Part shown: positions 54,280 to 62,820 of the stretch, piece after piece
Layout: every line of letters begins with the position of its first letter
How positions within the stretch are numbered: position 1 is the stretch's first letter
Assembly: GCA_032334055.1 (NCBI GenBank)
Contig: JAUOZS010000001.1
Span: 682,001-746,000 of the forward strand
Direction: 5' to 3'
DNA length: 64,000 nt
Origin: Selenomonadales bacterium 4137-cl
GTDB taxonomy: Bacteria > Bacillota > Negativicutes > Sporomusales > UBA7701
Made by a program: the position numbers and the translations under genes
Notes under the pieces: model-generated
Seen by the model: the letters and a program-made list of their open reading frames with translations, nothing else
Database searches by the model: none
Told to the model about the DNA's origin: nothing

Positions 54280-55581
54280 TTGAGACTCCTTCCACGGTTG
54301 CCCGCCAAAACAATTGTTTTGTTTGTTATATTCCTGCTTGCCCTACAAACTGGTGTGCAGGCAGAAATGGTAGAACTTTCGCTGGACGAATGTGTTGCCC
54401 TCGCATTAAAGAATAATCCGGCCGTCAAAATTGCCGAGGCCGATAAGGAGAAAGCTTTCTGGGCCGTCAAAGAAGCCGCGGCCGGTAAAGGGTTTAACTT
54501 CACATATATACACAGCGATACACGGGGAAAATACCCGCCTTCGACGCTTAGACCATATTATTATTTTAGTACGACATTTGATAATAACTTCGCGCTTAGC
54601 TTGCCGTTATATAGCGGCGGCAGATTGGAAGGATTAATCGAGAAGGCGAAAATCAATGCACAAATTGCTGATCAAGAAGTTAGCAAAACAAGACAGCAGA
54701 TCAGGCTCAATGCCATCACTGCCTACTATAACGTTTTGCAAGCCCGTAACATGCTGCAAGTTAACCAGGAATCGGTAGACAGCCTGGCAGCCCATCTCAA
54801 AAATGTTGAACTCCAGTACGACGTCGGTACAGTGGCTAAATCCGATGTGCTGCGATCCCAGGTGGAACTGGCCAATGCCCAACAAAATCTCATCAAAGCT
54901 CAGAACACCTATGATCTGTCACTGGCAAATCTCAATAATGTCATTGGATTGCCGCTGGATAGCCAGGTTAAAGTCAAGGAGGCGCTGACTCACGAACCAT
55001 ATACGCTGTCTTTAGATCAAAGCGTGGAATATGCGCTGGCAAACCGCCCGGAATTTTTTCAAGCTAAAGCCACAATCGACAGCGCCCGTCAGGGCGTGAG
55101 GGTCGCCAAGAGCGGATTTTTGCCATCCCTTACACTGAGCGGCTCTATGGATTGGAACGACCACGATTTTCCCGGTGCGAAAAATAATAACTGGTCGGTA
55201 GTTTTGGCCGTTTCATTGAATGTTTTTGACAGTGGGCTTACCAGGGCAAAGATAAACGAAGCGCAGATGGATGTTGATAAGGCAAGAGAGCAGGCAAGAC
55301 AGACCAAGGATGCTATCGCTCTTGAAGTGCGCCAGGCATATCTCAACATGAAAGAAGCGGAAAAGCGTATCGACACCAGCGGGGTAGCAGTAACCAAGGC
55401 GGAAGAAGACTTCAAAATTGCCCAGATTCGTTACAGTGCCGGAGTCGGAACCAATCTTGACGTTATTGATGCACAGGTGGCGCTAACACAGGCTAAGACC
55501 AATTATATCCAGTCACTTTATGATTACAATACAAGCAGAGCAAATTTAAACAAGGCGATGGGGACCAGTATGAGAAAATAG
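54280..55581 (+). CDS. TolC-family outer membrane channel
   Basis: A 433-residue protein with a signal peptide (TIVLFVIFLLALQTGVQA) and two OEP repeats (LDECVALALKNNPAVKIAEADK; YDVGTVAKSDVLRSQVELANAQ; YSAGVGTNLDVIDAQVALTQA). TTG start with AGGAGG upstream. Related to but shorter than the TolC at 5396. There is no pump or adaptor beside it; it ends the mannose operon and may export a polymer or serve another pump. Confidence 0.9.
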   Translation: MRLLPRLPAKTIVLFVIFLLALQTGVQAEMVELSLDECVALALKNNPAVKIAEADKEKAFWAVKEAAAGKGFNFTYIHSDTRGKYPPSTLRPYYYFSTTFDNNFALSLPLYSGGRLEGLIEKAKINAQIADQEVSKTRQQIRLNAITAYYNVLQARNMLQVNQESVDSLAAHLKNVELQYDVGTVAKSDVLRSQVELANAQQNLIKAQNTYDLSLANLNNVIGLPLDSQVKVKEALTHEPYTLSLDQSVEYALANRPEFFQAKATIDSARQGVRVAKSGFLPSLTLSGSMDWNDHDFPGAKNNNWSVVLAVSLNVFDSGLTRAKINEAQMDVDKAREQARQTKDAIALEVRQAYLNMKEAEKRIDTSGVAVTKAEEDFKIAQIRYSAGVGTNLDVIDAQVALTQAKTNYIQSLYDYNTSRANLNKAMGTSMRK

Positions 55582-55630
55582 AATGGACGGTTGTTGCTGC
55601 ATCATTAGGCAGGAATTTACAACAAATACA

Positions 55631-55676
55631 AAAAGGGCAAGGGGCCTGGTACTTATTCCAGGCCCCTTGCCCTTTT
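55631..55676. terminator. Strong bidirectional terminator
   Basis: A 19-bp perfect stem (AAAAGGGCAAGGGGCCTGG with its complement) with an 8-nt loop, A run before and T run after, between the converging tolC-like and htpG genes. Confidence 0.93.
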
Positions 55677-55684
55677 GCCTATTG

Positions 55685-57643
55685 CTATTTTTCGCCAGCC
55701 GCTGCCATCAGGGCGGCAACCTTGTTCGCGAAACCGACGGGATCTTCCGGGGCAAGCCCTTCCATTAATAGAGCCTGGCCGTACAGCAGTTCGCAGTAAT
55801 CTTTGAAGGCTTCGGAAGCGGGATTTTTTTCGTGCAGTCCTTTTAGCACTGCGAAAACTTCATGATGAGGGTTCAGCTCCAGAATCCGCCGGGCCTTGAA
55901 CGGGGCTTTGTCCATCTCGGCTAAGATTTGTTCCATGGAAAGGCTGATGCCGGTTTCGCCGCTGACCAGGCAAACGGGGCTGGACTTCAGGCGGTTCGAG
56001 ATCTTGACCTCGGCGATCCTGCCGGATAGCTTCTCCTTGACGGCGTTCAGCAGCGACTCGTTTTCCTTAGCCAGTTTTTCGGTCTCCTGCTTGGTTTCCG
56101 GAACGTCGATGCCGTCCAGTTTCAGGTCGCCGCGACTAATGGACTGGAACTTCTTGTCTTTATATTCGCGCAAGGCGTCGATGGCGAACTCGTCGACCCG
56201 GTCGAGGAGGTAAAGAACCTCGATTCCCTTTTCCCGCAGGAGCTCCATCTGCGGCAGGCGCTCCGCGGCTAAGCGGTCCTTGCCGGTAGCATAATAGATA
56301 ACCGTCTGACCTTCCCGCATCCGGGAAACGTAATCCGCCAAGGTTGTTAAAGCATCCTCGGAATTGGAGGAGGGAAAGAGCAGGAGGTCCTGCAGCTTGT
56401 CGCGGCTCTGGAAATCGGAATAGACGCCGCTCTTGATGGCCTTGCCGTATTCTTTCCAGAAGGTTTCGTACTTGGACCGCTCTTTGGACAACAGGTTTTC
56501 CAGCGTTTTCAGCACGCTTTTTTCCAGGTTCTTGCCGACCTTTTGCAACTGACTGCTGTGCTGCAGCAGTTCCCGGGAGATGTTGAGGGAAAAATCGGGC
56601 GAGTCGACAAGGCCACGGACGAAACGCAGGTAATCCGGCAAAAGGTCTTTGTAGTTGTCCATGACGAAAACGTTCCGCGAATAGAGCCGGATGCCGGAAG
56701 TGGCTTCCCGCTGATAGAAATCGAAGGGGGCGTGGGCGGGGATGAAAAGCACCGTGGTGTATTCCACCGCACCCTCGACCTTGGAGTGGATGATCTCCAG
56801 GGGGTCTTCCCAGTCATGGAAGAGGTTTTTGTACAGCTGGTGATACTCTTCCTTGGTGATTTCGTTTTTGTTTTTCGTCCACAGGGGCGCCATGGAGTTT
56901 AAGGTCCGGACCTCAACGGTCTGGGTGGCGGGGGCGTCTTCAATGATTTTGCCGTCGGCGTCGCGCGGCTTTTCTTCCTTGACGAAGTTCATTTTGACGG
57001 GATAACGGATGTAGTCGGAATACTTCTTAACCAGACTTTGCAGCGTGTAGCGGTTCAGGAAGTTTTCCGCTGGGTGATCGGCGGCGCAGTGTTCATCGTG
57101 CAGGGTCAGGATTATCGTTGTGCCCCGCGCATCCTTTTCGCACTCTTCAATGGTGTAGGTGCCGTCGCCGGCCGATTCCCAGCGCACGCCTTTGGCCTGA
57201 CCGGGAGCGCGGGTAATCAGGGTCACCTTTTTCGCCACCATGAAGGCGGAGTAAAAGCCGACGCCGAACTGGCCGATAAGGTCGCTGGCGGAGCCGCTCT
57301 CTTTCATTTTCTCCAGAAAGGCTTTGGTGCCCGACTTGGCGATGGTGCCGATGTTTTCAACGACTTCGTCATACGTCATGCCCATGCCATTGTCCGAGAT
57401 GGTCAGGGTTTTCGTACCTTCGTCGGGGAGAAGGAAGATTTCGAAGTCGGCATTGCCTTCGAGCAGATCCTGGTTGGTCAGGGAGGCAAACCGTATCTTG
57501 TCGATGGCGTCGGAAGCGTTGGAAATAAGCTCCCGCAAAAATATCTCCCGGTTGGTGTAGATGGAATGAATCATCAAATCCAGCAGTTGTTTGGTCTCCG
57601 TTTGGAATTCGCGCGTTTCCTTGACGGGGGGTGATTGGGTCAT
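55685..57643 (-). CDS. htpG: Chaperone HtpG (Hsp90)
   Basis: A 652-residue ATP-dependent chaperone. N-terminal ATPase: REFQTETKQLLDLMIHSIYTNREIFLRELISNASDA, DNGMGMTYDEV, GQFGVGFYSAFMVA; middle domain NISRELLQHS; C-terminal dimerisation domain to residue 652. AAAGGAGG precedes the ATG. It follows htrA with a 40-base gap on the minus strand, both downstream of a CIRCE, so HrcA control is likely. Confidence 0.97.
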   Translation of the reverse strand: MTQSPPVKETREFQTETKQLLDLMIHSIYTNREIFLRELISNASDAIDKIRFASLTNQDLLEGNADFEIFLLPDEGTKTLTISDNGMGMTYDEVVENIGTIAKSGTKAFLEKMKESGSASDLIGQFGVGFYSAFMVAKKVTLITRAPGQAKGVRWESAGDGTYTIEECEKDARGTTIILTLHDEHCAADHPAENFLNRYTLQSLVKKYSDYIRYPVKMNFVKEEKPRDADGKIIEDAPATQTVEVRTLNSMAPLWTKNKNEITKEEYHQLYKNLFHDWEDPLEIIHSKVEGAVEYTTVLFIPAHAPFDFYQREATSGIRLYSRNVFVMDNYKDLLPDYLRFVRGLVDSPDFSLNISRELLQHSSQLQKVGKNLEKSVLKTLENLLSKERSKYETFWKEYGKAIKSGVYSDFQSRDKLQDLLLFPSSNSEDALTTLADYVSRMREGQTVIYYATGKDRLAAERLPQMELLREKGIEVLYLLDRVDEFAIDALREYKDKKFQSISRGDLKLDGIDVPETKQETEKLAKENESLLNAVKEKLSGRIAEVKISNRLKSSPVCLVSGETGISLSMEQILAEMDKAPFKARRILELNPHHEVFAVLKGLHEKNPASEAFKDYCELLYGQALLMEGLAPEDPVGFANKVAALMAAAGEK

Positions 57644-57683
57644 GGGAAACCTCCTTTTTATTGAATCAATTCCTAAGCAGCCG

Positions 57684-58757
57684 TCAGTTCGGCATCTCCG
57701 CGACCACCGCGCTGATAGTGCGTTTTTGACCGTCGCGGATAATTACTAAATTTACTCGGTTGCCAACGGAAACGATATCAAGCGCTGCCCGCAAGTCGGC
57801 AACGCTGTTGACCTCCGTGCCGTTGACCTGAATGATTACGTCTCCCTCGTGAATATTAGCCTGATCGGCCGGCCCGCCTTTTTCAACGCGGGCCACATAG
57901 ACTCCCTGGTCTACGTCCAGGTTATAGCCATACAAAGCGGCCGATTTACTGTCAAGTACGCCGACGCCGAGATAAGCCCTGACTACCTTGCCCTTGTCTA
58001 TAAGTGATTGCAGAATCGGTCGTGCGGCATTAATGGGGATGGCGAAACCCATACCTTCAACACCGGTAGCGGCAATCTTGACGCTGTTAATGCCAATAAC
58101 CTGTCCATCGGCGTTGACGAGCGCTCCGCCGGAGTTGCCGGGATTGATGGCGGCATCGGTCTGAATCAGTTTGAACTTGCGGTCGCCGACTTCAATTGTC
58201 CGGTTTAAGGCGCTTACGACGCCGGCCGTAACGGTGCCGCGAAATTCGAGGCCCAGCGGATTGCCGATGGCAATCGCAGGTTCACCGACCAATAACGAAT
58301 CGGAATCGCCGAATGTAACTGTCGGCAGGCCGGAAGCTTCCACTTTGACAACCGCCAAATCGGTCGCCGCGTCCGCCCCAAGCACTTTTCCGCTCATTGT
58401 CCGGCCGTCTGGAAGCGACACGACAATTTCCTGCGCCCCCTCGACAACGTGGTTGTTTGTCGCTATATACCCGTTGGAATCAAAAATTATTCCAGAACCT
58501 ACCCCTTTTTCGATAAGTACTTTCTGATTAAAAAAATCCCGCACATAGGCCTTGTTGGTAATACCGACAACAGCCGGGCCGACGTTTTTGACAGCTTGCA
58601 CGACAAACGTATTGCGGGCGGTTGAAGGAACATTATCTTGGATTGGTGGTGGTGACAGATTAGCTACTGATGCCGCATTCCCATTGTTAACCATCGCCGT
58701 TGCGAAAGCCGCAAGTGTGATAAGAATGACTGGCAAGAAAAACTTTTGTTTCACCAT
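57684..58757 (-). CDS. htrA: HtrA/DegP-family serine protease with one PDZ domain
   Basis: A 357-residue envelope quality-control protease. Signal or anchor segment (KFFLPVILITLAAFATAMV), trypsin-like domain with catalytic His (ATNNHVVEG), Asp (AATDLAVVKV) and Ser (PGNSGGALV), and a C-terminal PDZ (VYVARVEKGGPADQANIHEGDVIIQVNG). Start 58757 is chosen for AAGGAGG four bases upstream; a frame from 58856 adds an unlikely tail. Heat-inducible via the upstream CIRCE. Confidence 0.95.
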   Translation of the reverse strand: MVKQKFFLPVILITLAAFATAMVNNGNAASVANLSPPPIQDNVPSTARNTFVVQAVKNVGPAVVGITNKAYVRDFFNQKVLIEKGVGSGIIFDSNGYIATNNHVVEGAQEIVVSLPDGRTMSGKVLGADAATDLAVVKVEASGLPTVTFGDSDSLLVGEPAIAIGNPLGLEFRGTVTAGVVSALNRTIEVGDRKFKLIQTDAAINPGNSGGALVNADGQVIGINSVKIAATGVEGMGFAIPINAARPILQSLIDKGKVVRAYLGVGVLDSKSAALYGYNLDVDQGVYVARVEKGGPADQANIHEGDVIIQVNGTEVNSVADLRAALDIVSVGNRVNLVIIRDGQKRTISAVVAEMPN

Positions 58758-58924
58758 TTTTCCTCCTTTACTCAGTAATAGGAATCTAAAAAAAAACCTG
58801 GAGATAATTCCAGATCGTAAAATGGTCAGTTTATATACTGTTTTTGGAAACATCAATTATCTGGTGCGACTCAAGGTTCGATTCAGAAAGCGTAAATCTA
58901 TATCAAACTTCCGGAAGTGTTGTT

Positions 58925-58951
58925 TTAGCACTCGGGCTCCTGGAGTGCTAA
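58925..58951 (-). promoter_or_regulatory. CIRCE operator of htrA-htpG
   Basis: TTAGCACTC, nine bases (GGGCTCCTG), GAGTGCTAA: third CIRCE in the window with the same perfect arms. It lies about 170 bases upstream of the htrA start. The 375-bp stretch from 58758 to 59132 holds this site, the promoter and no gene that I can see. Confidence 0.95.
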
Positions 58952-58958
58952 TAATTTT

Positions 58959-58987
58959 ATATTATTCATCTTCGGCGATTTAATCAA
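58959..58987 (-). promoter_or_regulatory. Promoter of htrA-htpG
   Basis: On the minus strand TTGATT (58982-58987), 17 bp and TAATAT (58959-58964) precede CIRCE by seven bases, the same order as at the other two CIRCE loci. Confidence 0.7.
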
Positions 58988-59132
58988 CCGTGGAAAAAAG
59001 CGATTATAAAATAATTTTTGACGGCTTGGACGATGACGGTGAAATTTCTTGATTATACACAATAAGATGCGCTTTTTCTTTGGTATTGTTACGATCTTGA
59101 TCTTGAGCTGCCTGTACGGTGAATAGCCGGCT

Positions 59133-59663
59133 TTATTCGCATAGGGAGTATGTGTTTTTACTTTCTCCCAAATAGTCAGAAGCAGGTACAAATGGAATGT
59201 TGAGGTTGTACCCCTGCCTGTTCAAGATAATGCCCTTGATAATTACAAGCTCTTCATGAACTTTCAGTTCGGCGGCAATCTGGGCATAGGTATACTGCTT
59301 ACTCGCGCAATCTAAAAAGGCGCTGCTGTCAATAAGCAGCTGGGCGGCGAAATAATTTGCCTCAAGCTCGTAAACATCTATTGTATTATATATATCGTAA
59401 TCACTCATCAAGCCGGCTTTGGCTTGGCTACGGTGCAACTGATCGTGGCCTAACTCATGGGAACAAACTATTTTTTGCTCGGTTTCGTCCGAGCGGGAAC
59501 TGATGGCGATAAACCTGTTTCTGCAAATATATTTGTAAAACCCCTTAAGATGTTCAAAATCGCCATATCTTACTAAAACATTAAGATTATCGGCGATTTC
59601 AAAAGGGTTTCGTGTTTTAAACCGGCGGACTAGACCATCGGCGTGCCTGATTATGTTATCCAT
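59133..59663 (-). CDS. ImmA/IrrE-family metallopeptidase
   Basis: A 176-residue zinc peptidase: IVCSHELGHDQLH gives HExxH, and YELEANYFAAQLLID supplies the third ligand region. In ICE and phage elements ImmA cleaves the CI-like repressor to induce the element. It lies next to the repressor gene, 29 bases away on the same strand. Start uncertain: ATG 59663 or TTG 59678, both with weak ribosome sites. Confidence 0.87.
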   Translation of the reverse strand: MDNIIRHADGLVRRFKTRNPFEIADNLNVLVRYGDFEHLKGFYKYICRNRFIAISSRSDETEQKIVCSHELGHDQLHRSQAKAGLMSDYDIYNTIDVYELEANYFAAQLLIDSSAFLDCASKQYTYAQIAAELKVHEELVIIKGIILNRQGYNLNIPFVPASDYLGESKNTYSLCE

Positions 59664-59692
59664 AATGCAATTGCCCAAAAGCTCAACACTTA

Positions 59693-60097
59693 TCAGTGTT
59701 TCAACTTTCTGCGCCCGTACTTCTTATTACTTTTCTTGGCTTCAAAGTACATTTCGGTAACTGTCCGGAAAAAATCGTCCTTGTCCGCCTCGGGAAGTTC
59801 GCCACCGGCAAATAATGCTTTTACATCGCTTAATATTTCCTGAGCCTGGCGCTTTCCAGAATAACCATACTGCTCGTCGGCCTTTTGGATGAAACGGCCA
59901 TCCGTTCCGACCAGATAATCAACGGATACGTTAAAAACTTCGGAGATTTTGCGGAGCGTCTCCTGTTTTCTGGGAAACCGGGTATTGGCTTCATAATAGC
60001 CGATAACCCGGTCCGAAACGCCAATTAAACTACCCAGTTCAACCTGAGTCATATTAGCCGTCTCACGAAGATTTTTCAGCCTATCTCCGAACAGCAC
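59693..60097 (-). CDS. CI-like XRE-family phage repressor
   Basis: A 134-residue repressor. Residues 1-65 form a HTH_3 domain (RLKNLRETANMTQVELGSLIGVSDRVIGYYEANTRFPRKQETLRKISEVFNVSVDYLVG). The C-terminal tail is helical and Lys-rich. GTG 60097 is chosen as start because AAGGAGG lies nine bases upstream; an upstream extension to 60160 would run through the operator region. It is divergent from the Cro-like gene and probably represses it through the GTTCGA sites. Confidence 0.87.
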   Translation of the reverse strand: MLFGDRLKNLRETANMTQVELGSLIGVSDRVIGYYEANTRFPRKQETLRKISEVFNVSVDYLVGTDGRFIQKADEQYGYSGKRQAQEILSDVKALFAGGELPEADKDDFFRTVTEMYFEAKKSNKKYGRRKLKH

Positions 60098-60163
60098 ATT
60101 CGCACACCTCCTTAGAATGGCTGATTTGAGTATAACAAATTGTTCGATAATGGTCAACAAAAT

Positions 60164-60180
60164 TCGAACAAAAAGTTCGA
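60164..60180. promoter_or_regulatory. Repressor operator
   Basis: TCGAAC, AAAAA, GTTCGA: a perfect 6-bp inverted repeat in the divergent region. Similar half-sites occur at 60140-60147 (TTGTTCGA), 60197-60202 (TGTTCG) and 60217-60231 (AGAACAAAACATTCG). Confidence 0.7.
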
Positions 60181-60209
60181 TTGACGGGATATGTCATGTT
60201 CGCTAGAAT
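60181..60209 (+). promoter_or_regulatory. Early rightward promoter of the prophage-like element
   Basis: TTGACG (60181-60186), 17 bp and TAGAAT (60204-60209), flanked on both sides by GTTCG-type operator half-sites. Confidence 0.65.
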
Positions 60210-60246
60210 AATTTATAGAACAAAACATTCGGAGGTGAAAGCAAAT

Positions 60247-60501
60247 ATGCGCGTGAAAAATGCCAAATTTAAAGAACTTAGAAAAAAAGCCGGGTACAAT
60301 CAAGCTGAATTAGGGAGGGAGCTTGGCATAACCAAAGATTACGTCAACGCTATTGAGAACGGAAGGCAGTCGCCGGGATTTGCCTTGGCCAAACGTATCG
60401 CCGATTTTTTCAGTGTTACGGTGGACGAACTCTTTTTTTGCCAATTTACCGAACAAAACGTTCGACAAGAGATGGACGATTTTTGCGCGAATGGGAGGTG
60501 A
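60247..60501 (+). CDS. Cro-like XRE-family regulator
   Basis: An 84-residue HTH_3 protein: KFKELRKKAGYNQAELGRELGITKDYVNAIENGRQSPGFALAKRIADFFSVTVDELFF. ATG 60247 follows GGAGGTGA. It is the first gene rightward from the divergent operator. Its 3' end contains another copy of the operator (60450-60464). Confidence 0.88.
   Translation: MRVKNAKFKELRKKAGYNQAELGRELGITKDYVNAIENGRQSPGFALAKRIADFFSVTVDELFFCQFTEQNVRQEMDDFCANGR
60450..60464. promoter_or_regulatory. Operator-like repeat inside the cro-like gene
   Basis: CGAAC, AAAAC, GTTCG matches the spacing of the main operator at 60164 and lies about 40 bases before the next gene. Confidence 0.5.
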
Positions 60502-60505
60502 GGTC

Positions 60506-60745
60506 ATGCTGCGTCTGAGGTCAGAAGCTGTAATCGCGCTGACGAATCATCGCGGTTGGTCGCAAAATGAACTGGCCCGCCGAATGGGAGTATCCAAAAG
60601 CGCGCTCAGCCGTGCCTTGAGCGGCAAGTCTGGCGCGGGAAGAAAAATAATCGGCGGTCTTTTGCGCATCTTTCCCGGTGAGCCGCTAGAAAGCTTTGTC
60701 GCCAAGGAGAAGAAGCCGGGAGATAATTATGCGGGCAGTTATTGA
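60506..60745 (+). CDS. Small XRE-type HTH phage protein
   Basis: A 79-residue protein with a helix-turn-helix (VIALTNHRGWSQNELARRMGVSKSALSRALSGKSGAGRKIIGGL). It resembles small accessory regulators in Firmicute prophages. ATG 60506 follows GGAGGTGAGG four bases after the previous gene; its end overlaps the helicase N-terminal frame by 17 bases. Confidence 0.78.
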   Translation: MLRLRSEAVIALTNHRGWSQNELARRMGVSKSALSRALSGKSGAGRKIIGGLLRIFPGEPLESFVAKEKKPGDNYAGSY

Positions 60746-61091
60746 AAGCGGGCTAATCTACATATTTGATGCCTATCTCTACCGCGAAGCCATCAAAGAA
60801 ATTCCCGGCCATCACTGGGACCAGAACAAAAAGGCGTGGCTGGTGCCGGAAAGCACTGAAAACATTGCGCTGCTAAAAATTATCGGCTGCCAATTCATGA
60901 ACGAGTCCGACGTACAAGTTAATAGTCGCGAGTACCCAGATATTGATGGCTGGATTCCGGCTGAGCCGATTGAGTCCATGCCAATCCGGATAAAACCATA
61001 TCGGCATCAGGTACAAGCCTATAACTTTGTCGGGCAAATTTTAGGCCTGTTTAAACGAGGTAACGATATATGTCCGGCGCGGGGCTTTTAA
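60729..61091 (+). CDS. SNF2-type phage helicase, N-terminal part (split by frameshift)
   Basis: A 120-residue piece. The N-terminal domain (YIFDAYLYREAIKEIPGHHWDQNKKAWLVPES) is the HARP-like or accessory region common before phage SNF2 helicases; IRIKPYRHQVQAYNFVGQIL is the Q-motif helix of the helicase itself. The frame then ends at 61089 just before the Walker A. Removing two bases (or adding one) near 61067 joins it to the following frame. Either the gene is broken or it is expressed as two chains. Confidence 0.7.
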   Translation: MRAVIESGLIYIFDAYLYREAIKEIPGHHWDQNKKAWLVPESTENIALLKIIGCQFMNESDVQVNSREYPDIDGWIPAEPIESMPIRIKPYRHQVQAYNFVGQILGLFKRGNDICPARGF

Positions 61092-62404
61092 TGGAAATGG
61101 GTACCGGCAAGACGCTTACCGCTATCGGTATAGCTGGCAGGGGCTATCTCAACGGACTGATCAACCGGGTACTTATTGTCGCGCCCAAATCGGTGGTGGC
61201 CGTTTGGCAGGAAGAGTTTACTAAATTTGCCGCTTTTGATTATGTGCTGGCGGTCCTGGAAGGCGACGGCAAAAAGAAAGCCGGCGTCTTGCAGCAGCTC
61301 AAAGGAACCGGTCTTCAGGTTGCCGTTGTCAATTATGAAAGCTCTTGGCGGCTGGAGCCGGAGTTGGCAAAATGGCAGCCGGATTTCATTATCTGTGATG
61401 AATCCTCCCGCATAAAAAATCCTCAGGCGAAACAGTCCAAGGCACTGCACCGGCTGGCCAAGACGGCAAAATATCGGCTGATATTGACCGGCACGCCGAT
61501 TCCCAATAACCCGCTGGACTTTTTCAGCCAGTATAAATTCATTGATGAACAAATCTTCGGGCCGAGCTACTATGCTTTCCGTGCCAGGTATGCGGTCATG
61601 GGCGGCTATGGCAACCACCAGATAAAAGGCTATAAAAATCTTGCCGAACTGGTGCGAAAAGCGCACTCGATAGCGTTTCGGGTCACTAAGGCTGAGGCGC
61701 TCGAGCTTCCTGAAACCGTGGACGAAATCCGCTATATTACGCTGGAAAACCGGGCCGCAAAGGTCTACACCGAGCTTGAGAGAGATTCCTATACCGAACT
61801 TGCCAAAGGCGAAGTGACGACGCGAAATATCTTGACCAGGCTTTTACGGCTGCAGCAGGTTACCGGCGGCTTTATCCGCGACGATGCGGGCTGTGCGGTG
61901 GAACAGGTGTCCGACAGTAAACTGCTGACGCTTGAAGATGTTATTGATGATATATTGGATGCCGGTAAAAAAGTAGTCGTTTTTGCAAGGTTTATTCCCG
62001 AGATCGACGCTATCTGCCGGAAGCTAGAAAGGAAAGGCTTGCAGGGGGCTGTCATTACCGGTGCGGTTAAAAACCGCGCCGAACAAGTGCGGCGGTTTCA
62101 GGAGGAGGCCGATTGCCGGGTGTTCATCGCCCAGATACAGACGGCAGGGCTGGGGATAACTCTTACCGCGGCGGATACGGCAGTATTTTATTCCCTTGAT
62201 TTTAATTACGCCAATTATTCGCAGGCGCGCGCCCGAATCCATCGCATCGGCCAGCGCAATAACTGCCTGTATATCCACCTGGTGGCCAAAAACACAATTG
62301 ACGAACAAATTCTTCGCGCTTTGCAGCGTAAGGAGGATATTGCCAAAACGCTGGTTGACAATTGGAAAACACTGTTTGCGAAAGAGGATGTTGAGGTTGG
62401 ATAA
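61070..62404 (+). CDS. SNF2-family DNA helicase, main part
   Basis: A 444-residue ATPase with Walker A (MEMGTGKTLTAIGIAG), motif II variant ICDESSRIKNP, motif III LILTGTPIPNNPLDFFSQ, and C-terminal motifs VVVFARFIPEID, TLTAADTAVFYSLDFNY and ARIHRIGQRN. It would remodel or translocate on phage DNA. ATG 61070 has GAGG nine bases upstream, so it could be translated alone by coupling, but the family normally begins with the region encoded in the preceding frame. Confidence 0.85.
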   Translation: MSGAGLLMEMGTGKTLTAIGIAGRGYLNGLINRVLIVAPKSVVAVWQEEFTKFAAFDYVLAVLEGDGKKKAGVLQQLKGTGLQVAVVNYESSWRLEPELAKWQPDFIICDESSRIKNPQAKQSKALHRLAKTAKYRLILTGTPIPNNPLDFFSQYKFIDEQIFGPSYYAFRARYAVMGGYGNHQIKGYKNLAELVRKAHSIAFRVTKAEALELPETVDEIRYITLENRAAKVYTELERDSYTELAKGEVTTRNILTRLLRLQQVTGGFIRDDAGCAVEQVSDSKLLTLEDVIDDILDAGKKVVVFARFIPEIDAICRKLERKGLQGAVITGAVKNRAEQVRRFQEEADCRVFIAQIQTAGLGITLTAADTAVFYSLDFNYANYSQARARIHRIGQRNNCLYIHLVAKNTIDEQILRALQRKEDIAKTLVDNWKTLFAKEDVEVG

Positions 62405-62801
62405 CAACGAGATTTTCGAGTTGGCCGATCGCCTGAAGGTTTTCAAAGATAAGAAAAGTAGCCTGGAAGCTGAGATCAAAGCTGTCAATAAAGAAATTGA
62501 ACAAGTCGAAGTCCGAATGATTGAACTCATGACTGAGGATGAGCTGCAGTCCTTCAAAAGGGCCGGCAACCTGTTCTATCTTATGGTCAGCGAATATCCG
62601 TCTGCCGTCCCGGAACGTAAAGACGAATTGTACCGCGCGCTGAAAGCAAAAGGCTATGACTATCTGTTTACCATCAATGCGCGGACATTGGCTGCCAGCA
62701 TAAAAGAAATGACCGAGCAAAACGAGGGCATATTGCCCGCGTGGCTGGAAGGCTTGATTCAGGTTTACGAAAAAACATCGATCGGCATACGCAGAGCTTA
62801 G
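62388..62801 (+). CDS. Phage coiled-coil protein, unknown
   Basis: A protein of about 137 residues. Residues 5-55 form a coiled coil (FELADRLKVFKDKKSSLEAEIKAVNKEIEQVE), followed by an alpha/beta segment (LFYLMVSEYPSAVPERKDELYRALKAKGYDYLF). Similar small proteins follow SNF2 helicases in prophages. Start may be ATG 62388 or TTG 62397 (GAGG nine bases upstream); both overlap the helicase stop. Confidence 0.65.
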   Translation: MLRLDNNEIFELADRLKVFKDKKSSLEAEIKAVNKEIEQVEVRMIELMTEDELQSFKRAGNLFYLMVSEYPSAVPERKDELYRALKAKGYDYLFTINARTLAASIKEMTEQNEGILPAWLEGLIQVYEKTSIGIRRA

Positions 62802-62820
62802 AAAACTGGAGGAAGGGAAC

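Noticed and set aside
59020..59130. Possible att site or integrase remnant at the left edge of the prophage-like region
   Set aside because: No integrase-like frame or recognisable direct repeat is visible within the window.
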